Below are positions 54,023 to 62,017 of a stretch of 64,000 nt of DNA, piece after piece. The position numbers and the translations under genes were made by a program. Position 1 is the first letter of the stretch. Each line of letters starts with the position of its first letter. The DNA comes from JBCCOW01 sp038749105 (GTDB taxonomy: Bacteria > Planctomycetota > Phycisphaerae > Phycisphaerales > Phycisphaeraceae): assembly GCA_038749105.1 (NCBI GenBank), contig JBCDIM010000012.1, positions 1 through 64,000 on the forward strand, written 5' to 3'. Under the pieces are notes generated by a model. That model searched no databases, had not been told where the DNA came from, and saw nothing but the letters and a program-made list of their open reading frames with translations.

Positions 54023-55302
54023 AACACGGTCTCCGTGTGGGGGATACGGGGGAGCGGTTGCTCGAGGCGGGCGAGTCGGAGCAGGAGTTGGGCTGTGAGT
54101 TGGGCGCGTTCGGCAAGGCTGTCGATGAGGAGGTATTCATCGGGGCTGTGGATGGCGCCGCCGCGTGGGCCGAGGGTGTCGAGGGTGGGCAGGCCAAAGC
54201 CAGCGAGCTTGTTGCCGTCGCAGACGCCTCCAGCCGGGTGGGTGTCTAGATGTAGGCCGAACGCGTGGCCGGCCTCTTGCGCGAGGCGGATGAGTTGGTC
54301 AGTCGCCGGATTGCGCAGTTTGGGAGGGTTCTGAAAGTGGCCGTGGAGTTGGATCTCGACACCGAAACGATCACGGGTGTGTTGGGTGAGGTGTTCTATA
54401 GATTCGATAACGTGTTGTTGAAGGATTGGGTCGGCGACGCGGATGTTGAAGCGGCCGAGCGCGAAGTCAGGGATCACATTGACCGGGCCGCCGCCGATCA
54501 GTTGCCCTAGGTTGCAGCGGACACGTCGGTCAGTGGTGGTGAGTTGGTCCAGCTCGGTAAAGATGTGGCAGAGGGCGGAGACGGCGTTGCGCCCCAGATC
54601 GAAGTCGCGTCCGGCATGGGCTGACTTGCCGCGAACGACAATCGTGTAGTTGGCAGAGCCGGGACGTGCGTCGATGAGGTTGCCGTTGGAGAGTGTGGGC
54701 TCGTAGACGAGGCCAGCCATCGAGCGTTCGGCGGATTCACGCAGCAGTTCGAGGGATGACTCGGAGCCGACCTCTTCGTCGGTGGTCAGCAGGACTTCCC
54801 AGCCAAGTTGGTCGGCGTCGGGGTGTTGCTCGAAGAGGTCAAGCCCGGCGAGGAGGACGAGGAGTCCGCCCTTGGCGTCGGCGACGCCGGGGCCGTGGAG
54901 GGTGTTGGCGTCGGTGCGTTTGACGGCTTGGAATGGGTGGTCCGGCCCGTAGACCGTGTCGAGGTGGATATTGAGCAGGACACGCCGTGAGTGATCGGGT
55001 CGGCGGACGGCGCGGACGGCGGGTGGGACGCGTTCCGTGATGGGTTGGCCGTCGTTATGAATAACGGTGCGGGGTGGCACGGGAACACGGGTGACCGTGT
55101 CGGCGAGGGGTAGGAGCAGAGCGACGGCCTGTTCGGCGACGCGTTCAATGCCGGCCGGGTTGTGACTCCCGCTGTTGAGGTTGGCTAGGTCGGTAAGGGT
55201 GCGGGCGAGGCGTTGATTCAGTACGGACACCTCAGCTGGAGTCAGCCGACAGGCAAGTTCGGGCTGCGGGTCTCGCGTTGGGATGTGATGGTTTGGGGCC
55301 AT
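54019..55302 (-). CDS. M20-family metallopeptidase, in the position of AstE
   Basis: A 427-residue zinc peptidase of the carboxypeptidase G2/ArgE type. Zinc and catalytic motifs are visible: NIHLDTVYG (His, Asp), GPGVADAKGGLLVLL (bridging Asp), TDEEVGSESS (Glu-Glu) and the dimerisation-domain RGKSAHAGRDFDLGRNA. It opens the operon and overlaps the aminotransferase by four bases. The classical AstE is an M14-like (AstE/AspA) protein and is not seen in this operon, so this enzyme may desuccinylate succinylglutamate; dipeptide hydrolysis is the alternative. The first codon follows directly on a terminator-like hairpin and U-run (55303-55335), leaving no leader. Confidence 0.85.
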   Translation of the reverse strand: MAPNHHIPTRDPQPELACRLTPAEVSVLNQRLARTLTDLANLNSGSHNPAGIERVAEQAVALLLPLADTVTRVPVPPRTVIHNDGQPITERVPPAVRAVRRPDHSRRVLLNIHLDTVYGPDHPFQAVKRTDANTLHGPGVADAKGGLLVLLAGLDLFEQHPDADQLGWEVLLTTDEEVGSESSLELLRESAERSMAGLVYEPTLSNGNLIDARPGSANYTIVVRGKSAHAGRDFDLGRNAVSALCHIFTELDQLTTTDRRVRCNLGQLIGGGPVNVIPDFALGRFNIRVADPILQQHVIESIEHLTQHTRDRFGVEIQLHGHFQNPPKLRNPATDQLIRLAQEAGHAFGLHLDTHPAGGVCDGNKLAGFGLPTLDTLGPRGGAIHSPDEYLLIDSLAERAQLTAQLLLRLARLEQPLPRIPHTETVL

Positions 55303-55335
55303 AAAAAAACACGCTCGGTCTTTCGACCGGGCGTG
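55303..55335 (-). terminator. Strong intrinsic terminator directly before the AST operon
   Basis: The plus-strand arms CACGCTCGGTC (55310-55320) and GACCGGGCGTG (55325-55335) form an 11-bp stem (one G-U pair) with loop TTTC. On the minus strand it is followed by seven U residues (complement of 55303-55309), then immediately by AUG of the M20 gene. It would terminate the PEP-CTERM transcript from 55448. Because it abuts the start codon it could also act as an attenuator. Confidence 0.85.
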
Positions 55336-55447
55336 CGAGGGTGTAGAGATATTGGGGGCTCCGCGGTGGGCGGAGGACGTCGGTCGAGCGGGGTATGCTC
55401 ACCGGCGAGACCGGATCTTTTTGCCGTCTACGACTTCTACGAGCGAG

Positions 55448-56272
55448 TCAAGCACGGCGGTTCGCGCGACGGCGCGAAAGGAGCCCAAGGCCAGCGGCAA
55501 ACAGCAAGGCGGAAGCGGGCTCTGGGATAGGGTCCGGGCCGGCGACGGTGGAGATCGCAAAATTATCGAAGGTGATCTCAGGTGTTGTGAAGCCGGTGCT
55601 GTCCTCACTGTCGACATAGAGCCCAAAGAAATCCCCCTCGGGGATTCCGACGGTGGGGACCGAGAGCGTGAAAGTCTCGGTCAGTGCGAGATTATTGAGC
55701 TGGGTGACGGTCATCTCGACTTCCAGCTCACTAGCAAGGATGGTGGCAACGGCAGTGAGGTTGTAAACCCCGTCGTTAAGGCCATTGACCAGCGGGTCAG
55801 AGAAGTCGTCGCTGTCCGGACCGACACCGGAGATATTTTCGATCAGCTGGAAGTCGACGGGAAAGAAGCCGCTGGGGTCGCGGACAGAGGCGACATAGGC
55901 TTCAGAGAAGTCGGGGGTTTCGATGCCCGAAGAGGTGCCGAATAGTACAAAGCCGACACGCGTGGTGAACTGGTCGGGATCGTTGAGCTCGAAATCGACA
56001 CTGGTGGTAACCGTGGTGCCAATATTGCTGGAGATGCCAGACGTTTCAACGGTGGCGTACGACCGGATATCGTCGACCAAGACTACGTCGAGCTGATCGC
56101 TGGTGGCATTCGTGGTAAAGGTCACGCCGACGGCATCCGTGACGAATGGCTCACCATCGAACCCGTCGGTAAAGGTTTCAGTGAAGGGGACGGGGTTGGC
56201 CGCGAGGGCGTTGGTGCCGGTTGCGGCAGCGAATAGAGCCGCGGTAATAGTGTTTGGGTTGATAAGGCTCAC
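55448..56272 (-). CDS. PEP-CTERM sorting-domain protein, tandem paralogue B
   Basis: A 274-residue exported protein with an N-terminal Ala-rich signal peptide (cleavage near NALA-ANPVPF), the shared opening PFTETFTDGFDG, a beta-rich acidic body of about 200 residues and the sorting signal PIPEPASALLFAAGLGLLSR followed by RRANRRA. It is a clear paralogue of the next protein upstream (56345), with the same opening and layout but divergent elsewhere. A strong terminator at 55303 follows it. Function unknown; surface attachment or binding is inferred. Confidence 0.85.
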   Translation of the reverse strand: MSLINPNTITAALFAAATGTNALAANPVPFTETFTDGFDGEPFVTDAVGVTFTTNATSDQLDVVLVDDIRSYATVETSGISSNIGTTVTTSVDFELNDPDQFTTRVGFVLFGTSSGIETPDFSEAYVASVRDPSGFFPVDFQLIENISGVGPDSDDFSDPLVNGLNDGVYNLTAVATILASELEVEMTVTQLNNLALTETFTLSVPTVGIPEGDFFGLYVDSEDSTGFTTPEITFDNFAISTVAGPDPIPEPASALLFAAGLGLLSRRRANRRA

Positions 56273-56344
56273 GGTGGTGTTTCTCCAGGGTGTGAAGGGT
56301 CGGCAGGGGATTAAGGGGTTTGAGGGTTGGTTGATATAGATCGA

Positions 56345-57154
56345 TCAGGCCGAGTGGCGCCGACGTCGGATAACGAGGGACAGTCCTGCGGTGAAGAGCA
56401 GCGCGGAGGTTGGCTCGGGGATGACCGAGACGCTGACGCTGTAATTGTCGAAGGCGATGGTCGAGGCGGGGCCGCTGCTGTTCTTGTCGGTGTGGAGCCC
56501 GACGAAGCCGCCGGTCGGAATCGCAGCAGCGATGGCGAGGTCGGCTGTTTCGCTTTCCAGGGTGGTGAGATTGGTCAGCGTCATCGTGGTTTCTACACCG
56601 CCATCGACGATAGTGGTCACGGCTTCGAGGAGGTAGCTCTCATCCGTAAGGGCCTGATCGAGGGTCGTAAAATCAGGGCCAATGTCCGCATTAAAGGTTT
56701 CGAGGTCACGGATGACGAAAACAGGGGGCACGGCACCGCCGGGCTCACTGATGTAGGCGATGATTGAGTTGGGGTCTGAGCCGGGCCCTTCGATATTGTC
56801 GGAGTCAGCCAGCAGGACAAAGCCAAGCCGGGTCGTGGACGTGTTCGCGTCGGTCAGGGTGAACTCGACTGAGGTGGTGATAACGGTGCCGACGTCGGTG
56901 GGGATACCGGTGGTGCCCACAGTGGAGTAGGAGCGGGAGCCGTTGATGAGGGTGACGTCGTAGGTGTCGGTAGCGAGGTTGGGGGCGAAGTCGTAGCCGG
57001 GGTCGGTGGTGTCATCGACCCAGGCGTCGCCGTCGAAGCCATCGGTAAAGGTCTCGGTAAAGGGCAGGGTGTTGGCAAGCGCGTTGGGCGGGGCAGCGAA
57101 CGTGGCAGCGCATAGACCGGCGGTGAGTGTGGCGAGTGGTTTGAGGCGGAGCAT
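56345..57154 (-). CDS. PEP-CTERM sorting-domain protein, tandem paralogue A
   Basis: A 269-residue exported protein. It has a signal peptide (MLRLKPLATLTAGLCAATFA), the opening LPFTETFTDGFDGDAWVDD, repeated motifs shared with the protein at 55448 (SYSTVGTTGIPTDVGTVITT against SYATVETSGISSNIGTTVTT), and the sorting signal VIPEPTSALLFTAGLSLVIR followed by RRRHSA. GGAG lies about 10 bases before ATG 57154. It is divergent from the peptidase/cyanophycinase operon. No exosortase is in the window. Confidence 0.85.
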   Translation of the reverse strand: MLRLKPLATLTAGLCAATFAAPPNALANTLPFTETFTDGFDGDAWVDDTTDPGYDFAPNLATDTYDVTLINGSRSYSTVGTTGIPTDVGTVITTSVEFTLTDANTSTTRLGFVLLADSDNIEGPGSDPNSIIAYISEPGGAVPPVFVIRDLETFNADIGPDFTTLDQALTDESYLLEAVTTIVDGGVETTMTLTNLTTLESETADLAIAAAIPTGGFVGLHTDKNSSGPASTIAFDNYSVSVSVIPEPTSALLFTAGLSLVIRRRRHSA

Positions 57155-57807
57155 GGGGCTTTCTCCAGCTGGAGGGGTGGGGGTGACACGGCAGGCGGCG
57201 GTGTCAAGCAGACCCGCTTTCGGGGGTTGGTTGATTAGGGTTGGCGGGGAACCGCGAAGCGATTCGGAAAATCAGCAACCTATTGCCGGGACTGACGTCC
57301 AGGCCAAGTCACAGATGACATGCCAACTAGGGGGTGATCACCCGCAGAACGCGGGATCTTTTCTCGTGTCGCAGGACGCGACACTGCGAAAATACCCGGA
57401 TCACGCCGCGTGTCAACACAAAAAGTGGGCAGACAGATAAATTGGCGGTCGAAAATGAGGCACTGCGATTTATCCTTGACGGATCAATCGGCAGTCGATA
57501 GTTTCGGCGGTGCAAGGATTTCTCCATCGTTAGTGCCGATGCGTTTGGCACGGAGAAAATTGTCCTTGCTCCCTCCAGAAAAGACGGCTGACCCGTTCTG
57601 GGTTGAAGCCTGATCGAACGCATCTCTCGGTTGAAGGCTGCGGTTTGTCTGCTTGTGTCAGACATGCCAGCCACCGCGAGCGGGCGACCCGGAATGGGTC
57701 GCCTATTGACTCGACCACGAGACGCCCCCACACAGCTAATAAGCCCTGCGGTTTGGCATGCGAGAAGCATTGCCGAACTGGCGGGTGATGACCCCGACTC
57801 CTACTGA
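57155..57807. other. Divergent intergenic region, no gene seen
   Basis: This 653-base stretch separates the PEP-CTERM pair and AST operon (minus strand) from the peptidase/cyanophycinase operon (plus strand), so it must hold promoters for both. It contains two adjacent inverted repeats (57341-57384). Frames such as 57327-57770 on the minus strand are Arg-rich, lack a ribosome-binding site and have no protein-like pattern, so they are left out. Confidence 0.5.
57341..57384. promoter_or_regulatory. Two adjacent perfect inverted repeats
   Basis: CCCGC-AGAAC-GCGGG (57341-57355) and GTGTCGC-AGGAC-GCGACAC (57366-57384) both have 5-base loops of similar sequence (AGAAC, AGGAC) and are separated by ATCTTTTCTC. 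They lie about 190-230 bases upstream of the PEP-CTERM gene start (57154). They may be a structured leader, tandem regulator sites or, on the plus strand, a hairpin with a weak T-rich tail. Confidence 0.4.
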
Positions 57808-59208
57808 ATGGCCGCTTTGAACCGCACTCCTTCTACAACACGCCTGGACGCCCCCGGCGGAACGTCCGCCCCGGCGTCTGCGTCCAAACTGCCTCCGCTG
57901 GGCGGCCCCGTGGTGGTGTCGAGCGGAGCAATAGCCGCAGCGGGATCTGCAAACACCGAGGCAGTGCCTCAGGCCTGGCTAGGCACTGCCCTGCGACTCT
58001 TGGCGGAGCCGACGGCCCCGTTCCACGAACAGAACGTCATCACGGCTGTGCTTGAGGAAGCCGATCAGTTGGGGCTCGATTACTGCGTGGATCGGTTTGG
58101 CAATGTGCGGGTGGAACTCCATGCGGAGGGCGCTTCGACGCAGGTGCTGCCGTTGGTGCTGACCGCCCACATGGATCACCCCGGGTTTTGGGCGCAGCGG
58201 ATGATCGGCCCAGGCCGCCTGCTGGCGTCTTGGGTAGGCCGGGTGCCGTGCGAGCTCTTCGCCGGTGCGCCCGTACGGTTCTACAGCGGCGGTCAGCCGA
58301 GCTCGCTCTTGAGTCTGCCGCAGAGCGACGGCGACGGTTCGCTAGACGCCGGGGCGGGCTTTGCCTTGGCGGGCACACCGATCGAAGGGCGGGTTCGTGA
58401 GGTGCAGGCCTACGAGGGCGAGGGGGACTGGGCCCGCGTCGAGCTGGAGGTAGAGGACGATGTGGAGCCAGGTTCGATCGGGCAGTGGTCGCTGCCGCCG
58501 GCCGAGTTGGATGGCGAATTTCTCCGGGCAACCGCCGTGGACGACGTGGCGGGTGTGGCGTCTCTGGTCTGTGTCATGCAGTCGTATGTCGAAGCACGGC
58601 AAACCGGCGGGCCGATGCCGAATCGCCCGGTGACGTTGCTCTTCACGCGCGCTGAAGAAGCGGGGTTTGTGGGGTGCACGGAGTTTTGCCGAGACCGCGT
58701 GGCGCAGGGTTTGGCGGGCACGGCACAGGTCGTGGGTGTGGAGATGTCGATGGCTTCGGCTGACGCGCCGCTGGGCGATGGCGTCGTGGTGCGGGTGGGC
58801 GATCGCCGCAACGTCTTCGATCCCGCCACGACGGATCAGCTGACCCGCACCGCCCAGCGGTTGGCGGAGTCGACGCCGGGGTTCGCCTATCAGCGGAAGC
58901 TCATGAGCGGCGGGACCTGCGAGTCGTCGGTATTTCAGCGGTATCTCGGCCGGTCGGGCGCACTCTGCCTGCCCTTGGCGAACTACCACAACCACAACGC
59001 CGGGACACGGCCGGGCGGCTTCGAGCGCGAAGCGATCCATGCCCGCGATTTTGCCGGTCTGGTCCGGCTGCTGATCGCCTTGACCCTTGAGAGCCCTACG
59101 CCCGATGACGCGGCCGGCAGGGATACCGCGTGGTTCGAGGACCTTTCAGACCGACAGGCGGGCCTGCTGTTCGACGCCGCTGGAGACGCGGAAGGAGATG
59201 CTCGGTGA
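57808..59208 (+). CDS. M42-like zinc aminopeptidase-type protein
   Basis: A 466-residue metallopeptidase-like protein. A Pro/Ala/Ser-rich N-terminus of about 50 residues precedes the domain start TAPFHEQNVITAVLEEADQL. Zinc-ligand motifs are TAHMDHPGFWAQ (His, Asp), RATAVDDVAGVASLV (bridging Asp), FTRAEEAGFVGCTEF (Glu-Glu), VVGVEMS and NYHNHNAG (His), which is the M42/M28-like order. A beta-barrel-like insert lies between. It shares long stretches with the gene at 63064. No signal peptide is evident. ATG 57808 lacks a clear ribosome-binding site, and the start could be further in. A role in hydrolysing Asp-Arg dipeptides is inferred from the neighbours. Confidence 0.8.
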   Translation: MAALNRTPSTTRLDAPGGTSAPASASKLPPLGGPVVVSSGAIAAAGSANTEAVPQAWLGTALRLLAEPTAPFHEQNVITAVLEEADQLGLDYCVDRFGNVRVELHAEGASTQVLPLVLTAHMDHPGFWAQRMIGPGRLLASWVGRVPCELFAGAPVRFYSGGQPSSLLSLPQSDGDGSLDAGAGFALAGTPIEGRVREVQAYEGEGDWARVELEVEDDVEPGSIGQWSLPPAELDGEFLRATAVDDVAGVASLVCVMQSYVEARQTGGPMPNRPVTLLFTRAEEAGFVGCTEFCRDRVAQGLAGTAQVVGVEMSMASADAPLGDGVVVRVGDRRNVFDPATTDQLTRTAQRLAESTPGFAYQRKLMSGGTCESSVFQRYLGRSGALCLPLANYHNHNAGTRPGGFEREAIHARDFAGLVRLLIALTLESPTPDDAAGRDTAWFEDLSDRQAGLLFDAAGDAEGDAR

Positions 59209-60425
59209 CGATGTCTTGTTCATTGCGATGGTGCATCGTGCTGGTGGCACTGGCGTGCCTGCTGACCGGGTTAGCAGCACAGGCGGAGCATGAAGACCCC
59301 GCGAGGTCCGGACGGCTGGTTATCGTCGGCGGGGCGTTGGACCCCGAGCACGAAGCGATCTACCGGTCGTTTCTACAAGGTGTTGATGAGTCGGCCAAGG
59401 TAGGCGTTGTACCTTTGGCTTCGGGCGTGCCCGAGCGGTCGGGCCCGCTGACCGTGCAGGACATCCAGCAGTACACCACCAAGCCGGCGCGGATCTTCGA
59501 CACCAAGCTGACCAACAACCGCCCGGCTGAGGCGGGGACGCGAGCGATGGCTAAGCGGCTCGCGGAGTGCGGCGCGTTGTGGTTCACCGGGGGCGACCAG
59601 AGCCGGATCACCAACGCGATGCGGCCCGAGACCGGCGACACGCCGAGCTACCACGCGGTGCTCGGTATCCTGAAGCGCGGCGGAACGATCGGCGGGACGT
59701 CGGCCGGCGCAGCCATGATGAGCCGGCACATGATCACCGGCGGATCAAGCCGAGACGCCATGCTGCTGGGGGCGAACAAGGGCTACGACGTACCCGGCGT
59801 CGGCTACGGCCAGGGCATGGCCCTTCTGCCGCTCGGCCTGGTCGACCAGCACTTCCTCCGACGCGGACGCTTTGGCCGACTGCTTGTCGCAACCGGACAT
59901 CACGGCGAACGCTTCGGGATCGGCATCAGTGAAAACCGCGCCCTCGCGGTCGAGCTCGACACACTGTCCGCCACAGCGGTCGGTGACGAGGCGGTCACGC
60001 TCATCGATCTCAAAGACGCCATGCATAGCAACCACCGCTGGAGCAACATCCGCGTCAGCCTGCTCAGCGATGGTGATGGGTTCGACCTCAAGACCGGCGC
60101 GATCACGCCGGCGTCGCACCGCGTCGCGATCGACCCCGTGACCGCTCCAGGCCTGCCTAGCCTGGCGTTCCACAGCGTCTGGGACCCCTACGTCATCCAG
60201 CACATGCTGCGAGCGCTCGCGCTCAACCCCAGCCAGCCCGTGACCAGCTCCGACGGCACGTTCGACTTCCAGATGACCACGGACGCCGAAACCCGCTTCC
60301 ACGCCGCCGCACCCGGTCACCCCCCTGCCCTGACCGCGGTCAACGTCCGTCTCGACATCACCCCGCGTGACAACCTCAAGGAACGCATCGCCGAGCGACG
60401 CAAGCAGCTTGCCGAGCAGAACTGA
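59205..60425 (+). CDS. Secreted cyanophycinase (peptidase family S51)
   Basis: A 406-residue exported serine exopeptidase-type enzyme. A hydrophobic signal sequence (CIVLVALACLLTGLAAQA) is followed by the glutamine-amidotransferase-like S51 fold. Hallmarks: WFTGGDQSRI (residues 127-136), the nucleophile elbow GGTSAGAAMMS with Ser166, and LVDQHFLRRGRFGRLL (His216), the pattern of cyanophycinases that release beta-Asp-Arg from cyanophycin. GTG 59205 is chosen: GGAG lies 7 bases upstream, and GTGA overlaps the stop of the peptidase gene. An extracellular CphE-type enzyme is the best match; another S51 peptidase is possible. Confidence 0.85.
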   Translation: MTMSCSLRWCIVLVALACLLTGLAAQAEHEDPARSGRLVIVGGALDPEHEAIYRSFLQGVDESAKVGVVPLASGVPERSGPLTVQDIQQYTTKPARIFDTKLTNNRPAEAGTRAMAKRLAECGALWFTGGDQSRITNAMRPETGDTPSYHAVLGILKRGGTIGGTSAGAAMMSRHMITGGSSRDAMLLGANKGYDVPGVGYGQGMALLPLGLVDQHFLRRGRFGRLLVATGHHGERFGIGISENRALAVELDTLSATAVGDEAVTLIDLKDAMHSNHRWSNIRVSLLSDGDGFDLKTGAITPASHRVAIDPVTAPGLPSLAFHSVWDPYVIQHMLRALALNPSQPVTSSDGTFDFQMTTDAETRFHAAAPGHPPALTAVNVRLDITPRDNLKERIAERRKQLAEQN

Positions 60426-60439
60426 TCGATCCCGCAGCC

Positions 60440-62017
60440 ATGCACCCATCCGCCACCCCATCCCGATATGCACAACTGCTCGGTGCTTGCCGACGCGCGA
60501 CCGTGATGGCTGCCTGGATCGTGTTGTTCGTAACCGGCCCAATGGCTGCGAATCCATTGACGAGCAATGACGAGCTTCAGCAGCGGTTGATCGCGGCGTC
60601 CGAGGCGGACCATGTGGGCTGGGGCGTGATCGGCAAGAGCGTGGAAGGCCGGATGATCCAGGCGGTGCGTATCGCATCCGAGCCCGCGGACGAGGCCGAG
60701 CAGGGCGATGCGCTGCGTCTGCTACTGATCGGCCAGCAGCACGGAGACGAGCCCGCCGGGACCGAGGCCTTGCTCGACCTGATGGACGACCTTGCGGCCG
60801 AACACGCCACACTGCCCGCGGGGGTCGAGCTTTGGATCGTGCCGCGGGCCAACCCGGACGGCGCAGAGGTCGACAAGCGCCACAACGCAAACGATGCCGA
60901 CCTCAACCGAGACCACGCCTTGCTCAGTCAGCCTGAAACCCAGGCACTGCATCGGTTGGTCCGTGCGCTTCGGCCGCACCTAGTGGTCGATTGCCATGAG
61001 TTCTCACGCGACTCTTCCGACTACGCCGCCCACGGCTACACCGAGTGGCCGCTGATCATGCTCGATACAGCCAACCTCAACATCTATCCCGAGCCCGCCT
61101 ACGCGCTAGGCGTTCGGCTTAGCGAAGCGGCAGCCGAACGGTTGCGTAACGCGGGGCACAACGCCTGCCGGTACTACGTCGGGGGCTTCCCCGGGCCCGG
61201 TGGTGATGGTGAGCTGCGCTATTCGACCCTCGATCCCGACGACGCCCGCAACGGCTTCGGAGCATACGGCGCGATGAGCTTCATTATCGAGTCGGGCATC
61301 CACCGCCAGGCCGACGACCCGCTCGCGGACCTACCCCAACGGGTCGCCGCATATCGCAAGCTCCTCGATACGCTGCTCGCCGAGCGTTGGCTGAGTGCCT
61401 GCCGAGACATGTCCGAGCGGATGCGGTCGGCCCCGCTTCCGCCGGCCATCGCCACCAACGCGATGTGGGCCAACACGTCGGCGCGTGTCACACCGCTGCG
61501 GGTGATCGACGCTAAGACCGGGCAGGCCCGCGTGCTCCAGACCACCGCGTTCGCCCACGACCGTGTGGTGAAGTCGGCCGTCGCCACGCCGGCGGGCTAC
61601 GTGATCGATGCCGAGGCCGCCGAGCCTTACGCCCGGGTACTCGAAGTCCATGGCTTGGCCTACACCAGCCTGGAGCAGCCCGAAACGCTCTACGCCGAGC
61701 GCGTCGAGCTCACACGGATCGAAGACACCTTTGACCAGGTCTATCACCGGTACGCCGGCCGACAGATCACCCGCCCGCTTGCCGCCGCCCAGACCACCTT
61801 CCCGACCGGGTCGCTCGTGGTCCGCCTGGACGAGCTCGACGCGGTCGACGCCCGCCGGGCCATCCTCCTGCTCGAACCCCGCATGCTCTTCGGGCTCTAC
61901 CAATGGCCCGAGTTTCAACGCCTTGCCCAGCCGGGGGCCCCCTTACCCATCGCTCGCCTGCTGCCGAGCCCTGAACCAGGAGATGCCTCCTCAGCCGCCA
62001 GGACCCTTTCGCCATGA
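60440..62017 (+). CDS. Secreted M14-family zinc carboxypeptidase
   Basis: A 525-residue exported peptidase starting 14 bases after the cyanophycinase gene. The N-terminus has a signal peptide (VMAAWIVLFVTGPMAA). Zinc ligands are His101 and Glu104 in IGQQHGDEPAG, and His186 in VVDCHEFSRD. DLNRDH (154-159) gives the substrate-binding Asn-Arg, and Glu284 in FIIESGIH is the catalytic base. A C-terminal beta domain of about 200 residues follows. Such enzymes trim C-terminal residues or cleave side-chain amides; trimming of Asp/Arg peptides would fit the locus. Confidence 0.85.
   Translation: MHPSATPSRYAQLLGACRRATVMAAWIVLFVTGPMAANPLTSNDELQQRLIAASEADHVGWGVIGKSVEGRMIQAVRIASEPADEAEQGDALRLLLIGQQHGDEPAGTEALLDLMDDLAAEHATLPAGVELWIVPRANPDGAEVDKRHNANDADLNRDHALLSQPETQALHRLVRALRPHLVVDCHEFSRDSSDYAAHGYTEWPLIMLDTANLNIYPEPAYALGVRLSEAAAERLRNAGHNACRYYVGGFPGPGGDGELRYSTLDPDDARNGFGAYGAMSFIIESGIHRQADDPLADLPQRVAAYRKLLDTLLAERWLSACRDMSERMRSAPLPPAIATNAMWANTSARVTPLRVIDAKTGQARVLQTTAFAHDRVVKSAVATPAGYVIDAEAAEPYARVLEVHGLAYTSLEQPETLYAERVELTRIEDTFDQVYHRYAGRQITRPLAAAQTTFPTGSLVVRLDELDAVDARRAILLLEPRMLFGLYQWPEFQRLAQPGAPLPIARLLPSPEPGDASSAARTLSP

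Noticed and set aside
57476..57502. TTGACG...GATAGT as a possible promoter for the peptidase operon
   Set aside because: The spacer is only 15 bases and the -10 match is weak; position over 300 bases from the start makes it unconvincing.
57327..57770. Minus-strand frame of 147 codons in the divergent gap
   Set aside because: Arg/Ser-rich, no ribosome-binding site, no recognisable domain, and it would cover the region needed for two divergent promoters.
59227..59257. Lipobox in the cyanophycinase signal sequence
   Set aside because: The residues before the Cys (ALAC) do not fit the -3 position well; an ordinary signal peptide cleaved after AQA is more likely.
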